Below, piece after piece: positions 1-9,112 of a stretch of 64,000 nucleotides of DNA; position 1 is the stretch's first letter; each line of letters starts with the position of its first letter. The position numbers and the translations under genes are program-made. The notes under the pieces were generated by a model. That model had not been told where the DNA came from, did not search any database, and was given only the letters and a program-made list of their open reading frames with translations. The stretch covers positions 6,998,340 to 7,062,339 of the forward strand of contig NC_061863.1 in NCBI RefSeq assembly GCF_907164915.1, given 5' to 3'. This DNA comes from Impatiens glandulifera (Eukaryota > Streptophyta > Magnoliopsida > Ericales > Balsaminaceae).

Positions 1-720
1 AATTGTATCAAGTTAGACTCTTCTTTAATAAAACAACTTATGGAGATGTATGAAATTTGTGTTAACAATTTGATAATTTATTCTATTATAATAACCGAGT
101 TGTAAATGATTCATTGAATTGTCTTTGTTGGTAGTTTTTACTAAATGTATTTATTTTTATCTATGTATTGAGCTATGCATCTTCTTATCAATTTTTATTT
201 TTTTTTACCTATGTATTAAACTATTCCTAACTTCAGATAATTCTTAGGATTACAATATATAGAAATGATTGAAGAGAATTACGTGTCGCAATCTGATTCG
301 TTGAAAAAATAATAAATTTTCTCTCTCTTCTCTCTCTATTCACCCTTTTATCTTTTTTCTAACCAATAAAAATGACCTGGTGACACCTCATTCCATTTCT
401 CATTTCCTCTCTGAAATTTCATCTCACTATCGCTCTTTATATATATATATATATACTATTTAAAGTTAAATTAGTTCTTACTAATTTTAGAATATATTAA
501 TTGTGTTTATATAGCATTGATTTTTTTTAAATTGTAATTAGATTTCTTTTTCAGAATTTCATCCATTTTCGATATGTTAAGATTCAAAAGATTTTCATTT
601 GAAGAATATGAACCTTCAACACCGATCAACTGTATATTTATTTTATCTAACATTACAAAGTAACTAATTGACTATACAATATCAATGGACATCTTCACTC
701 TTGATAAAATATATATTTAG
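1..720. other. AT-rich sequence, no gene seen
   Basis: I see no coding region here. There is a short CT-rich tract near 320-346 and a TA microsatellite near 437-456. Positions 642-666 form one copy of a 25-bp direct repeat whose partner lies at 3,076-3,100, on the far side of the neighbouring LINE. Confidence 0.6.
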
Positions 721-2970
721 ATTTTTTTTTGAAAAACAGTTAAAACCATTTCATTAAAAATCCTAAAAGTGGAAGGGTCAAAAATCAAAACTAGACAAAC
801 CTTAACTATGATTAAAAATGACAATCAAACGACCCTAAAGAAAATGACTAGTAGCAATCAAACATACAAACAAAGATTACAGACAAAGATGATAAACTGT
901 ATCAAATCCTAATTATCCCAATCAGGATTTTTATTTTCATACCAACCTATTGTGTCAATATATTGTCTTTCACTTCCCCTTTTCCTTCCTCGTCCCCTTC
1001 CTCTTGCAATGAAAGGGGGATGAACTGAAGAGTTTGATGAATACTGCATATTCTCATTTTGATTTATTTCTTTATATGAACCCGTTCTGATTTGATAGAA
1101 AGAATTATTTTCTAGGATTTTCGGGCTCTTCACCTTGTTGTTCTCAACTTGAATTTCTAGATCAGTCTCAGGATTCTTGTCTTTGCTTCCTTCAGCTTCA
1201 TCTATGGTATCCTCTGCAACAGCCTTGATAACATCTACTTCAACTTGATTATTTTGAGTATCATCATCTATGGTTTCCTGTATTACATATTGACTTGTTT
1301 GAGAATCAACTTCTTTCATCTTCTTCATTCTCTGTTTCATTGCTACCTTTATTCTCTTCTTCAACAAAAACCCCCTTAATATATTTTCTTCAATTTATGC
1401 TTTCTTCAATTTTAGAGTCCTCATTGATTTCTACTTCTTTCTCTTCCTCCACATTTTGCTCTTTGCTTTCAGACTCCCCTGTTTCTTTTTCCCGATTTTT
1501 TGCTTTTTGGCCTTTCATTGTCTTCTGCTCATCTTCCATAGTTTGAGCACATTTCGTGCTGATATGTTGGAAAGTATTGCAGAATGCACACCTATCCGGT
1601 CTCAATTCATAAGTGATTCTCATGACATTAGATTTTCCTTTCCTATCGACCACTATTATATTATTCGGTAATGTGTGCTACGAGGATTCACCTCTATGCT
1701 AATTCTAGCAAATGATACATGCTCTCCTCCTTCTGTTATTGGGTCCTTGTATAATGGTTTTCCCAATAACCCTACAAAATGACTAATGGCTTCTACTTTC
1801 TACATGTGTGCAGGGATATTCCAATGCTTGAACCATATATGTGCTGTCTTCTTAGGTTTACTAAACAAATTCAAATCTTCAAACCATCTTTCCAACTTCA
1901 TACAGTTGGATCCAATATATGTATGTCCATGTTCCAAAATTTCATCCAGATTCGACCCATTCTTGAATTGAAGAAAGTAGAGATCATGAATATTTGAAGA
2001 GATCTTCTTTAACCCATTTTCCTTCCACTGTTTCATTAAAACTTCTTTAGTGATTGAGAATGATATTCTATTTTTTCCAATATAATTCCCTACCACCACA
2101 TTTTCCCATTCCTTTATGCACTTTTCTTCTACTTCTTTGGGAAGTTTAAATTCAAAAGGAGAATTTAGTACCTCCACTTTTGTTTTAATATCCCCCAAGA
2201 AGATTTTCCCTTTGTAGGCATGGTCTTCAACTTTCTTTCCTGCATTTTATTCCATACTTCATTTACTTTCCAGGTAGAGTTGCTCCTAATATTATAGGTC
2301 TTCGATTTAGGGGCCTTCATCAGCTCCCTCATTATAGTCACTGACTTGTTTACTATCTCTTCATATTCTTCCTTCTTCAGTAAATTCCAATCCTGAAGAT
2401 AATGAATATTGAGTTGAATTGTTATATGTTGGACTTTCTCCTTATTAAGAATAATCTTTCCTTTTTTAGAATGCATCAGAAACTTGGTGATTTGGTTTTA
2501 TAGGTCAAACATATTGGATCTTTCATTGTAATCAACCTTCTAGACTCCTTCATTCTTTCCTTGCTTTCCTACATTATTTTCTTCAGAAGCCTTCTTCCCA
2601 TGCTTTCATGCATTATTTTCTTCAGCATTTTCCACAACATTTGATTTTCCTTTTGTTTTTGTCATGTTTTTCTTGAATGACTTCTTCAACAATCTCCTTG
2701 AGACCTTCCATAACAAACTCTTTGACTTCCTTAGCTTTATTACTCTTCTTTTTCCCCATTATTGAAGAAGAGAAAAAATAATAAAGTAGAGTAAATGCAG
2801 AAATAGGGCAATTCAGAAACTCTAAAGATTTAATGACAAAATCGTTTCAAAAGGCAACCTCCGAGAACACCAAAGATTAGAGAACACACCGACGCTCGCA
2901 ATCAAGAAATAAGCATCTAGAAAAGCTACCAACAAAATTCTGAGAGATTTAGGGTTATCGGATCTTACTT
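721..2970 (-). mobile_element. LINE (L1-type) with ORF1 and 3' tail but no ORF2
   Basis: Read on the minus strand, this has a short 5' leader, an ORF1-type gene, and then a 3' untranslated tail ending in an A-run (T-run near 722-731 on the plus strand). The tail resembles the 3' end of the LINE at 14,641-15,983: both carry the plus-strand sequence 'gaaaa-cag' followed by 'ccattt-attaaaaa'. Reverse transcriptase and endonuclease sequence, which should lie between ORF1 and the tail, is absent. This is therefore either an internally deleted copy or a non-autonomous derivative. The 5' boundary is approximate. Confidence 0.75.
909..2759 (-). pseudogene. LINE ORF1 (gag-like, DUF4283 plus zinc knuckle), broken
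   Basis: The reading frame opens at an ATG at 2,757-2,759 with a lysine-rich start (MGKKKSNKAKEVKEF) and continues in pieces separated by stops and frameshifts. Recognisable pieces are a DUF4283-like RNA-binding region at about 2,198-1,800 (including LYFLQFKNGSNLDEIL), a CCHC zinc knuckle at about 1,600-1,555 (CAFCNTFQHISTKC, spacing CX2CX4HX4C), and an acidic tail ending at 909. This order is typical of ORF1 of plant L1-type LINEs, which coats the element RNA. The frame breaks mean no full-length product can be made. Confidence 0.75.
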
Positions 2971-3100
2971 CACGAATCGTGTCGTTTGTGCCGATTGTGC
3001 CATTCGTGTCGATCGTGCCGTCGATTGTGTTGTGCCAACCATGTTGATAGTGCCGTCGATTGTGTAATATTTAGGTTTATCTAATATTACAAAGTAACTA

Positions 3101-4108
3101 CCGAACATTTTCAATCTTGCATCCACCCAAAAAAAAGTTCTATTATTGCAACTCATGGTTAATGTATTTGAGATTATTGGAATTTTGCTTTCGATCAATG
3201 CCTAGGGAATTGTTTCCAACTAGTGTGAAAAGCTCGAAATTTAGATTTCGTTATGGAATTCAAAGTTAGGTGATTTAATTGAATAGACCACCATATAAAG
3301 TTTAGTTTACAATCTTCTTTTTTTTGGAAACATTGAATACTTTGTAGGTTTTCTTGACACATGTCAATTGAAAACTAGTTAATTTGGTACTTGATAAGCA
3401 TATTATTAGTATTCCACTTTCAATTCTATTTGTCCTAGTATTCATAAAATATCTTTGATTAGTTATTGAAAAACTATTAGTGTGAAGGATAATATACACT
3501 AAAACAATATGATCTGGATTATAATTTAAAAAATAATAAATAATATGCACAATTTCTCCCATATTAAAATACAATTACTTACATTTTAACTTTGATAATT
3601 ATTTTGTATTTTAACTTTCATTATTTTAGTGTGAGATTTAATAAAATAATTAATTTTCAATTCAAACATGGACTAATGAGTAAGATTATTGAAATTCAGA
3701 CGAATAAATCTAATTTTAGGTAAACTCTTACAATTTTAAATTTACGATAATTAAATTTTACGAGTTTATAAATAATTCCGATTTTACGATTTATATTAAA
3801 AATAAATATATTTATATTTATAAATAAAAAAAGTTATTATTTACTCAAATAAATTAAATAATATAATTAATTTTGTAAATATAACTTTTTATAATATCAT
3901 CTACTTTTTATTATTTTTAAATTAATTTTATATTTAAATATATATAGTTGTAAATTATTAAGGTATAAAATACTTATTATATATATATAAATAATAATAT
4001 ATAACTATTATTTTTTTAAAACTAAATTTTATTATTTTAAGTAAACTTTTGATTTTATAAGTTTACCCTCAACAATTTTATATAAACTCTCGATTGTACT
4101 ACTCAACG
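3101..4108. other. AT-rich intergenic sequence, no gene seen
   Basis: From about 3,580 the sequence is extremely AT-rich with long A/T runs and no coding pattern. A minus-strand open frame at 2,965-3,198 has no recognised domain and overlaps GTGCC-rich short repeats, so I do not call it a gene. Confidence 0.5.
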
Positions 4109-4454
4109 CTTTCGATTTTTATGTAAATTTTTGATTTTGACTACTTTGGGGGCATGTGTACTAGTTGTGTTTTAGATACACTGATTTATAAATGTGTGTG
4201 GGCCGGAAGGGAAGTTAGATGTGGATTATGGTTTCTTAAATTGGCCCATTAACAATGTCAGGTGCTCTATAAATAAAACTTTCGATTTTTATGTAAATTT
4301 TTGATTTTGACTACTTTGGGGGCATGTGTACTAGTTGTGTTTTAGATACACTGATTTATAAATGTGTGTGGGTAGGAAGGGAAGTTAGATGTGGATTAGG
4401 GTTTCTTAAATTGGCCCATTAACAATGTCAGGTGCTCTATAAATAAAATTTTCG
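4109..4454 (+). repeat. 170-bp direct tandem duplication
   Basis: Two adjacent copies start at 4,109 and 4,279, exactly 170 bp apart, and differ at only a few bases. Each contains 'gggggcatgtgtactag' and ends with 'ggtgctctataaataaaa', whose TATAAATA is TATA-like. The near identity points to recent unequal exchange or replication slippage. The second copy runs directly towards the LRB and ERF fragments. Confidence 0.9.
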
Positions 4455-4494
4455 CATGTGAAAATAATAAACTATAATAAAATATTAAAGCTCG

Positions 4495-4623
4495 CCGCCG
4501 CCGTGGTTCCTTTCACATCGATTCATTCTTTTTATTACTTCCGCCGCCGTGGTTCCTTTCACATCGATTCATTCTTTTTATTACTTCCGCCGCCGTTGTT
4601 CCTTTCATATCGATACATTCTCT
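4495..4623 (+). repeat. 46-bp minisatellite, about 2.8 copies
   Basis: Units begin with 'ccgccgccgt' at 4,495, 4,541 and 4,587, giving an exact 46-bp period; the third unit is slightly diverged. GCC triplets alternate with a T-rich half. It lies between the 170-bp duplication and the LRB/ERF gene fragments. Confidence 0.9.
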
Positions 4624-4928
4624 CTAACGCACGATAGCAAGAAAACATTTTTATTTGCTACATATTTCAATGGTTCACGAAGATCTTTCATCGTCTTTTC
4701 TAATTTACTATTATGAAAATTTTCTTAAATTAGTCTTTAGATCGAGAAATAAATGTCAAATTCTATTGCGCATAGCACCCATAGTTGTAGATCCCCGTGG
4801 ACCAGCTTTAATGAGACGATATTTGGGGAGAAATCCCAAATATAGGTTTTCTCCCTTACATGGTTAGGTCTCAAGTTTGATTTTCATTGAAGATATTAGG
4901 TCTCTAATTGCGTGATACGTTATAAAAT

Positions 4929-5045
4929 TGTGGCCATGTTCCGGATTAAGATGCTTGCAGCTGCATTATCTCTTGGGGCGCGACGCTATGAAGAACAAAG
5001 ACGGAATAGAGAAGAAAAATGGTAGGTTTACATTTGAATTCGTCT
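4929..5045 (+). pseudogene. LRB/POB1 exon-1 fragment with splice donor
   Basis: The stretch ending 'gagaagaaaaatg|gtaggt' closely matches the end of exon 1 and the start of intron 1 of the LRB/POB1 gene at 26,478-30,060, including the donor and about 20 bp of intron. The match covers the exon-1 segment encoding the region around SYLISWARN, but frameshifts destroy the reading frame. The rest of the gene is missing; an AP2/ERF fragment follows instead. This is a third, relic copy of the family in the window. Confidence 0.7.
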
Positions 5046-5378
5046 CACAAGTTATTTTATTTATTTTATTTTAGTTCATTGTTTCCTCCTCCCAAGCTTA
5101 CAGAATGAAAAGAATGATTGTTCTATTCTTATTATTATCCATCTTCTAATTGCTGTATGAACGCAGACTATACCCTCTTCTTCTCTTTCTCTCACTCTCT
5201 GTACTAAGATGGAGAACAATGAGGTTGAGAGAGGGAGATGAAGAAAGTAATATTCTTCTTCTTATTTGTCGTTATTTTGTTCATGGGTTTTCTAAATCTA
5301 GTGATAATTTATCTTTTTTGTGGGTTTGTTTTCAGTTATGGAGATTGATCGAACGGGGGAAGCAAGCTGATGAAATGA

Positions 5379-5613
5379 CTGTATCGGTTCCTTCAACCAA
5401 TGTTGCACTATCGCGGAGTTAGAAAGAGGCCATGGGGGAAATTCACAGCTGAAATCAGAGATCCTGTCAAGAAATGTAGGGCTTGGCTAGGAACATTTGA
5501 TACGGCTGTGGATGCAGACTATACCGATTGGTTACAATGATGTCGTATCGATGAAGAAATCTCATCTCAAAGATGATCTTAGCTGCCTCAAAGAACTTGA
5601 CCTTGAATTGTAG
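5379..5613 (+). pseudogene. AP2/ERF transcription factor fragment
   Basis: From 5,400 the frame reads [19 protein letters not shown], the start of the AP2/ERF DNA-binding domain, which contacts GCC-box DNA through its beta sheet. It continues with [12 protein letters not shown], where the family has the WLGTF/Y-TAEDAA helix. A few residues are lost between the second and third strands ([12 protein letters not shown]), and a stop at 5,538-5,540 cuts the domain before its helix is complete. Another frame (about 5,548-5,613) encodes SHLKDDLSCLKELDLEL, which looks like the tail of the same gene. A stop lies just upstream, so there is no usable start. It is a relic, not a working factor. Confidence 0.8.
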
Positions 5614-5639
5614 TGAGCCAAGAGGCGTTTTTAAGGGTT

Positions 5640-6230
5640 TTTTTTTTTCATTTGAGTTGATCTCATTTGATTAACTCATTACAATTCACTTCATGCATGT
5701 ATTTATTGAAAAATATTATTGTGATGTCTAATCAAGGTTTGAAAGCCTTTTGTCTATGAATTAAAAGAAAATATATATTCATTTACTAAAATTATCTTTT
5801 TGTTATTAATCTCTATGTTCTTTCTATCTTTTAGAGAGTAAATCAACTGCATGAAAATATGAACAACTAATAATAATATTTTTCTCTCTTTTATTTGTTA
5901 TATGTTGATGACTAGTACTACTCTGCTTACTTAGACAATTTTATAACTTTAAGTTTGGTATCAATTAAAAGTTTATTTTTATATTGATTGTATCAAATCA
6001 CACAATTTGATAATATAAATCCAAAAATCAAGATAAAAACATGATTGAACACTCATTTTACAATAAACTATTATTTAGTGGAGTGTAACCGTGGTTAGCT
6101 CTTCATTAATGATAGTAAATGCTCTAAAGAAAACTTTAAAAAAACTTCTCTAACCATAAAATTATTTCACAATCAATTTTTTGTTTAGTGTTGAAGTTGT
6201 TGCATGACACAACCAATTTGACTTTTTCAA
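5640..6230. other. AT-rich sequence, no gene seen
   Basis: No coding region, RNA gene or recognisable repeat was found between the ERF fragment and the GC-richer patch that begins near 6,240. Confidence 0.5.
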
Positions 6231-6414
6231 TTGATTACAAACAACTCCTCTGCTCTGAATGAGATTCAATGGGAAGAGACCATGTCCTCATCCATAGGAT
6301 CCCAAGTGCCTGGATTAATCAAAAGTTCGATTCTATCTGAACTACTCATTTTAAAATTTCGCTTTCTACCGTGCCATTTCTGCCTAACTAAAATCTCTTG
6401 CACGAGTTACCTTG

Positions 6415-6422
6415 CCGATCAT
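6415..6422 (+). repeat. 8-bp target site duplication, left copy (CCGATCAT)
   Basis: An identical CCGATCAT lies at 7,070-7,077 on the other side of the hAT element. Eight-bp duplications are characteristic of hAT transposition. Confidence 0.9.
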
Positions 6423-7069
6423 TAGGGATGTAAATGAGCCGAGCCGAACAGTATCATGCTCGAGCTCGGCTCGTCTAGTATATATTCGGGCTCGAGCTCG
6501 GCTCGTATGGATTTATTTGAGCTCACGAGCCGCTCGTGCTCGACTCATTTAAAGCTCGTTTAGAAAGCTCGTTAAGAGCTCGTTTAAAGCTCGTTTAGAA
6601 AGCTCGTTAAGAGCTCGTTTAAAGCTCGTTTATAAATTGAACAATGAAATGAATGCAACATTAAAATTATAATTATAAATATACTTTTCAAATGATAAGA
6701 GTAACAAATTAGTGGAAGTAAACCTTCAAAACTATAACACTAGCCAATAACATAATTATTATAATATATATTTATATATTACGATTTTTTTAATAATTTA
6801 TAAATTATATTTAAATAATATTATAAACGAACGTGTTCATGAGCCTATAAACGAACTTTTTCGCGAGCTTATAAGCGAGCCTATAAACGAACATGTTCGT
6901 GAGCTTACGAGCCGAATATCGAGAAGTTCAAGCTCGACTCGTTTAAATTTTCGAGCTTTTAAACGAGCTTGAGCTCGGCTCGTTAAGACTAACGAACGAG
7001 CTCGAACGAGCTTTTTGTCGAGCCGAGATTCGAATAGCTCGCGAGCAGCTCGGTTCATTTACAACTCTA
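6423..7069 (+). mobile_element. Non-autonomous hAT element 1 (GAGCTCG subterminal repeats)
   Basis: The element is 647 bp long. Its ends are inverted: 'tagggatgtaaatgagccg' at the left and the complement of 'tagagttgtaaatgaaccg' at the right. Perfect 8-bp target duplications flank it. Both subterminal regions are packed with variants of 'gagctcg' and 'gctcgttta' in both orientations, including a 43-bp internal tandem around 6,550-6,640. The middle is AT-rich and non-coding. The boundaries are certain at base level. Confidence 0.92.
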
Positions 7070-7379
7070 CCGATCATGAAGACTTTCATCTCTGGTCGAA
7101 GGGCTTTAGCGTGCCGATCGTCTCGAGCTCACCCGGAGCGATAACCAACTCAAAGGAACCTTCAACTAACCCCCAAGCTCTCACTCCTTTACGGGAAGAG
7201 TGGAATAAAGTAACTCTCAATAAGATCCATTCGGATTAGACCAGGATGAATGGGATTGGTCTAACCTCTCGCTCGGATGTAAGACTCCCGCTGCCGACAG
7301 ATGTACTCGGAAACCGAGACTCCTTCGATCGCTTTACTAATCTTTATTTATCGCCTACCTATGACCTAAATCAACCAGC

Positions 7380-7700
7380 ACAAACACTTTAGCTAAGAAT
7401 GAGAAAAATTAAATTGTCAAAATTAATAGACATATGTGACTTCTTCTAAACTAGTCATACACTAAATTTTCATAATTTGTTGTAGTATAGTTGGTTAGGA
7501 TATTTGGCTTTCACATGAAAGACTCGGGTTTGATTCCCTGCAAATGGAAAAGATATGGGAGTAGAGGAATGTTTTATTTTTAGGCTAGAAACTACAATAA
7601 TTTATTCATAAAAAGGAAAACACATAATTATTATGTAGGATTGTAATCTTCAAATCAAATGCTTTAAACTTGATTTTATTTAGCTCAAATGATATGTTAT
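7380..7700 (+). repeat. Duplicated segment, copy A (partial)
   Basis: This matches 13,780-14,220 (copy B) and 21,110-21,530 (copy C), starting at 'cacaaacactttagctaag' and running through the tRNA-Glu-like sequence and the stretch 'taggctagaaactacaata'. It is shorter than copies B and C and ends before the LINE fragment at about 7,860. Confidence 0.75.
7475..7547 (+). tRNA. tRNA-Glu-like sequence (TTC anticodon), degenerate
   Basis: The sequence runs 'ttgttgtagtatagttggtt' (A box), then the anticodon arm 'ggctttcac', in which TTC occupies the anticodon place, then the B box 'gggtttgattccc'. It matches the general form of plant tRNA-Glu. The acceptor stem pairs poorly, so it is probably a pseudogene. 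Related sequences are at 13,866 and in the array at 39,890-44,980. Confidence 0.6.
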
Positions 7701-7859
7701 AGACCTTTGTGTATCAGAAAGAGAAAAATAATAGTACTATTCCGATTTTGAAATCTAACTTCTGGAGATTAGAGGAAAACAATAGTAGTATTATGATCAT
7801 CATGGAATGATTTTTAAGTTTTTTGAGAGAGTAGCCCCACAAGGCTCTTAATGTGGATT

Positions 7860-8418
7860 AATTTGGGAACATTGAGACAAACTAACTTCATTACTCATAT
7901 TCTTTTTTCAGATGACACACTTTGTCTTGTGTAGCCCACTTTCGATAACCTCTATCTTCTTAGGAAGATCCTCATAATCTATAAGGCGTGTTCAGGGCTC
8001 AAAATTAAAAGAGAAAAGTTAAAACTTTTTGCATTGGTAACATCTCAAACACACATGCATTGGCTGTCATTTTGGGATTCAAACACGGTCATCTTCCTTC
8101 TAAGTACTTGGGTTTTCCTCTTAGAGCCAATACTAGTTGTAAGAAAATCTATAAGCCTATCGTTGAGAAAATAGAGGCTAGATTGGCTCTTTGAAAAAAA
8201 ACTTAATTCTATGGGCGGTAAACTTGTTTTTGTGAAGAACTTTCTTACCAAAATTTCAACTTTCATTATGTCTCTCTTCCCTATCCATAATTTCCACTTT
8301 TCTCTAAGGGCGGTAATTGATTTTCTCTAGGATATTACTAACTCTGGACTATTCAAGGGGCGCCAACTTAGTTCCTTTGGAAGGAAGTGTGGAAAGACAA
8401 AATTCCTTCTAAGATTTC
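7860..8418 (+). pseudogene. L1-type LINE ORF2 reverse transcriptase fragment
   Basis: Plus-strand frames contain the reverse transcriptase core 'FSDDTLCLV' (the FADD motif of L1-type enzymes, with A changed to S). These are followed by ACSGLKIKREK, then after a frameshift LPSKYLGFPL, then LNSMGGKLVFVKNFLTK, and WKEVWKDKIPSKIS at the end. Stops and frameshifts are frequent. The fragment is cut at 8,418 by a Copia LTR. The same LINE resumes at 13,253 with the zinc-finger-like region that normally follows this point. Confidence 0.85.
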
Positions 8419-8774
8419 TGTTTAAAAAAAGATATGAATCTGAGACTAATCGAGATAAAGAAGAGATGTATATAAACTAAGAAAACACGTAAAATATTTA
8501 CGTGAAAACTCCAAGACGGATAAACCACGGGAAGAGAAGGAAATTTTACTATGGTTAAAGTAGAAGATTACAACTTAGAGAGAGAGAAGAATAATGACAA
8601 ATATTCTGTGTGTGAATAAAACTCTAACTAAGACTATATATTTATACGTCACATAACTGGGCCTAGTGGGCCAAATATCAAACAATTAAGTTTTTATTTT
8701 ATTTTATATAATATTATTATATCGCGAACCTATGTCCATGCCCCGATCCCATCTGGGTCACCATAATCTAAAAA
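8419..8774 (-). repeat. Copia 3' LTR
   Basis: This aligns along its length with 12,894-13,252, sharing 'aagataaagaagagatg', 'gactatatatttata' (TATA-like) and 'ttttattttattttat'. The two LTRs have diverged visibly by substitutions and small indels, so the insertion is not recent. The outer boundary is uncertain by a few bases. Confidence 0.85.
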
Positions 8775-9112
8775 TCTCCACCTTGACATGTATCTAATAT
8801 GTCAAAAGAAAAATTGATCATCAAAATATAGACAATAACCATATCAGTCTTCACCTCTTCTAAAAGCCCTATGGGCTTCAACAATCAAGACCAACTAAGT
8901 TATAGCAATGTTCAAACTTAATAACGGGGAGTACATTTGTCATCATATCATCATGATTATCAATAGTACTAACTTTACTCACATCAATATCACCACGAGA
9001 AATAACATCACGTTTCCGAAATGATATTGTACATCAATGTGATTAGTTCTTTCATGAAACATCTAATCTTTTGTCAGAAAAATAGCACTTTGACTATTAC
9101 AAAAGACTATCG

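Larger units (their letters stand above)
6240..7380. other. GC-richer patch, possibly organelle-derived, split by an hAT element
   Basis: Outside the hAT element (6,423-7,069), the sequence at 6,240-6,422 and 7,070-7,380 is close to even in base composition, unlike its AT-rich surroundings. Its texture (for example 'gactcccgctgccgacagat') resembles plant mitochondrial intergenic DNA. With the transposon removed, the two halves join at the target duplication and give a continuous open frame across the junction, but I recognise no protein. The mitochondrial origin is a guess from composition. Confidence 0.3.

Noticed and set aside
2965..3198. Minus-strand open frame as a host gene split by the LINE
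   Set aside because: Only 25 bp is shared with the other side, and no family is recognised; reported instead as a direct repeat.
4655..4867. Small plus-strand open frame as a gene
   Set aside because: No recognised domain, no splice or promoter context, and it lies between a minisatellite and gene scraps.
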